NCBI GenBank assembly: GCA_900155495.1
Contig: FTLJ01000705.1
Location: 1-40,609, forward strand
DNA length: 40,609 nt
DNA from: Porogramme epimiltina
Lineage: Eukaryota; Basidiomycota; Agaricomycetes; Polyporales; Polyporaceae
Reading direction: 5' to 3'
Of the stretch, positions 38,585 to 40,609 are shown piece by piece. The position numbers and the translations under genes were made by a program. The stretch's first letter is position 1. Each line of letters starts with the position of its first letter. Under the pieces are notes generated by a model. It ran no database searches, was not told where the DNA came from, and worked only from the letters and a program-made list of their open reading frames with translations.

Positions 38585-40609
38585 ATGTCCCCCCTCGACC
38601 TGCCAGAGCCACCCACAGACGCGACCATCGCCCATGCCCGCGCAAAGCTCGCCCTCTACGACGCCGACGCAAAGTCACTCTCCCAGCACATCCAGGACGC
38701 CCGCGACGCCCTCGCGCGCATCGTAGAGGAGCAGCAGAGCGCCATCCGCGATCTCGAGAAGGACCTCGCAGCCCTCGAGGACAAGGTCGCGCTCACAAGG
38801 GCCTATATCTCCCCCATAAAACGCCTCCCCCACGAGCTTCTCCGCCACATATTCCTCTTCATCTTCGACGACTGCTCGTGGTCTGCATGGGTCCTCGCTG
38901 CCGTCTCCCCACTGTGGCGCAGGCTCTCCCTTTCTATGCCAAAACTCTGGTCAAAGGTGAGCTCCTCGCCGCTCGCCCGACGTTGTCCCCTTCTTCCCCC
39001 TCCGTCCCCCCAGCCTCGGTCCGTTCTGCACCCCGCCCTATCGCCCGCCAATCCCTCTCGTGCTCAGTCTTGCCTCCGTTTGGTCTCCTTTCGTTCCACT
39101 TGTGCAGCGTGAGAAGCTTGCTGGCGCATGTCCACTGACCCCGTCTTCTGCCGCAGATTCGCCTGGTCACGACACAGGCCTCGTCTGCGGAGACCATCCG
39201 CCTATGGCTCGAACGCTCTGGCAGGTCGGTCCCGCTCGACATTGAAATCGTTCTCCGCTCCCCGTCCTCCCACTCCGGCTTCCTCGACGGCCTCTCCCGC
39301 CGGCGCTACCTCTCCGTGCCCCACGCAGCCGGCGACCCCTGGCTTCCTGGCCCTGGATGGACCACGCCCCCCACCATCCTCCACACCCCGCCCGCGCCCG
39401 CTGGCGGAGGCGCCGCCATGCACCTCCAGCTCGGCGCTGCGCACCCGACCGTCCACGTCGTGCCTGTGCAAGCGGTGGTGGGTGGTGATACGGTCGGACC
39501 GGCCCCACCTTCGCCGCCACACTCGCACGCCGAGTGGGACATGCCGCCGCTCCTCGCTAACCCGGACCGAGGTGCGCTCTCCCAACAGCGCCTGCGCAAG
39601 AACATGCACTGGGGCCACATCGCGTTTTACTACCTCGTCGAGCAGATGCACCGCTGGGAGCGCTTTGTGTTCAAGTTCGACAAGCAATTCGCGTCGATTG
39701 GCGCCCTCAAGGCGATCGAAGGTATGTCATGACGCTCCGGTGTTTGATAACTCCCTTTGCGCAGACTTCTAATTTGTGGCACAGGCGATGCGCCGTTGCT
39801 ACGCGAGTTTGAGATTTCGTGCTCGGACCCTGCATTCTACGGCGATTGGAAGTGGCTTCCGTCTGCGCCCGTCAACACGCATTTTGACATTTCCCAATTG
39901 CGGATGTTGACACTCCAACACGTACCTTTCAAGTGGTCTTCACCCATGCTGCGGAACCTACGCCACCTGCAGCTTCGGAGCTTGCCGACAGTGCACATTG
40001 CGCTCGATCGCATCCTGTACATCGTCGCAGCGAACCCGCAGCTCGAGTCCCTCTCGCTGCACTTCGCGTCCCCTAACCCCCCGGTGCTACCGCTCACCGC
40101 CATCACGCTTTCCGAGCTCAAGAGCCTCAACCTCGGGGGCCACTACCTCCTCTCCAACCTCGCCGAATCGCTCATACTCCCCGCGCTCGACACGCTCATC
40201 CTCGACATTGAGGCGCGCGACCCGATCGAGGACACCGTCTCCTCGCTCCTCACACGCTCGGGGAACCCGCCGCTCACTCGGCTCTCGCTCTCGTACGGCT
40301 CACACACCGGCCCGCACGCGGGCTTCTACTGGGGCTCGAGCGCGGGCGTTGCGTCGTGGCACTTCCTCGCGGAGCTCGACCACCTCGCCGCGCTGCAGGT
40401 CGGCTCCGCGCCGCTCGAGCCGCTCATCTCCGCGCTGAGCCCGCCCGACGACGACAACGGGCAGGACCGGTGGATGTGTCCCACGCTCTCTGCGCTCGCG
40501 ATGCGCGGCTGCCACGCGCACGGCGACGGCGTCGCGAAGCTCGTGCAGATGGTCGAGGCGCGCAATCCCGACGGCGGGGGAGGGGGAGGACCGGGCGGTG
40601 GGGGAGGAG
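38585..40609 (+). CDS. F-box-type protein with C-terminal repeat region (3' end missing)
   Basis: The gene runs off the right edge, so the C terminus is missing. Exons 38585-38956, 39157-39721 and 39785 onward encode about 587 residues so far. Residues about 25-72 form a coiled coil (AKSLSQHIQDARDALARIVE onward). This is followed by an F-box-like motif, PIKRLPHELLRHIFLFIF (about 77-94), the arrangement common to the very large F-box families of Agaricomycetes. SPLWRRLSLSMPKLWSKIRL is typical of the segment after the F-box in those families. From about 320 on, Leu-rich segments (LRMLTLQHVPFKWSSPMLRN, LSELKSLNLGGHYL) suggest degenerate leucine-rich repeats that bind substrate. The likely role is substrate receptor of an SCF ubiquitin ligase. 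The first intron is 200 nt, long for this locus. The visible sequence ends in a Gly-rich stretch. Confidence 0.85.

Noticed and set aside
38957..39156. Extra exon inside the 200-nt intron of the F-box gene
   Set aside because: A CAG near 39107 could open an exon, but it adds no family-like sequence, whereas direct joining gives the typical KLWSKIRLVT segment.

Overview
This window is nuclear DNA of a filamentous basidiomycete, most likely an Agaricomycete; a Polyporales-type wood-decay fungus would fit, but that placement is an inference. The evidence is high GC, many very short introns (about 50-70 nt, GT-AG with one GC-AG), genes separated by a few hundred bases to about 2 kb, and protein families in typical fungal form. 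All exon models were read by eye from splice signals and conserved protein motifs. Every complete model closes in frame, but none has RNA support.

Layout, left to right: 1-1024 is GC-rich sequence with no firm gene. 1025-1827 (-) is COQ10, a mitochondrial coenzyme Q-binding protein. 2260-5194 (+) is a large Ser/Pro-rich coiled-coil protein of unknown function, divergent from COQ10. 5195-7327 is a 2.1 kb gap. 7328-9552 (+) is a secreted S28 serine carboxypeptidase behind a clear TATA box. 10957-11891 (+) is a 14-3-3 protein with a 5'UTR intron. 13224-19927 (+) is a twelve-exon KDM5/JARID1-type histone H3K4 demethylase. 20450-23019 (-) is a CorA-type Mg2+ transporter of the ALR1/MNR2 class, convergent with KDM5. 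23249-26536 (+) is a GPI inositol-deacylase (BST1/PGAP1), sharing a 229 bp divergent promoter with the transporter. 27167-30033 (+) is a Uds1-domain coiled-coil protein. 30766-32329 (+) is a STIMATE-family multipass membrane protein. 32775-36484 (+) is a UBE2O-type E2/E3 hybrid ubiquitin enzyme with 15 exons. 36958-38182 (+) is a protein phosphatase inhibitor 2 (GLC8) homologue. 38585 to the right edge (+) is an F-box-type protein cut by the window end.

The genes are mostly housekeeping or regulatory: respiration, phosphoprotein binding, chromatin, Mg2+ homeostasis, GPI-anchor remodelling, ubiquitination and PP1 control. They do not form a pathway cluster. I see no transposon, CRISPR, tRNA, rRNA, secondary-metabolite or mating-type locus. 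I found no clear undescribed system. The points most worth a second look are splicing features (a 9-nt micro-exon, a GC-AG intron, a NAGNAG acceptor, several intron-sized in-frame segments), G-quadruplex-like tracts, the unknown 918-aa protein, and the unexplained 2.1 kb gap.
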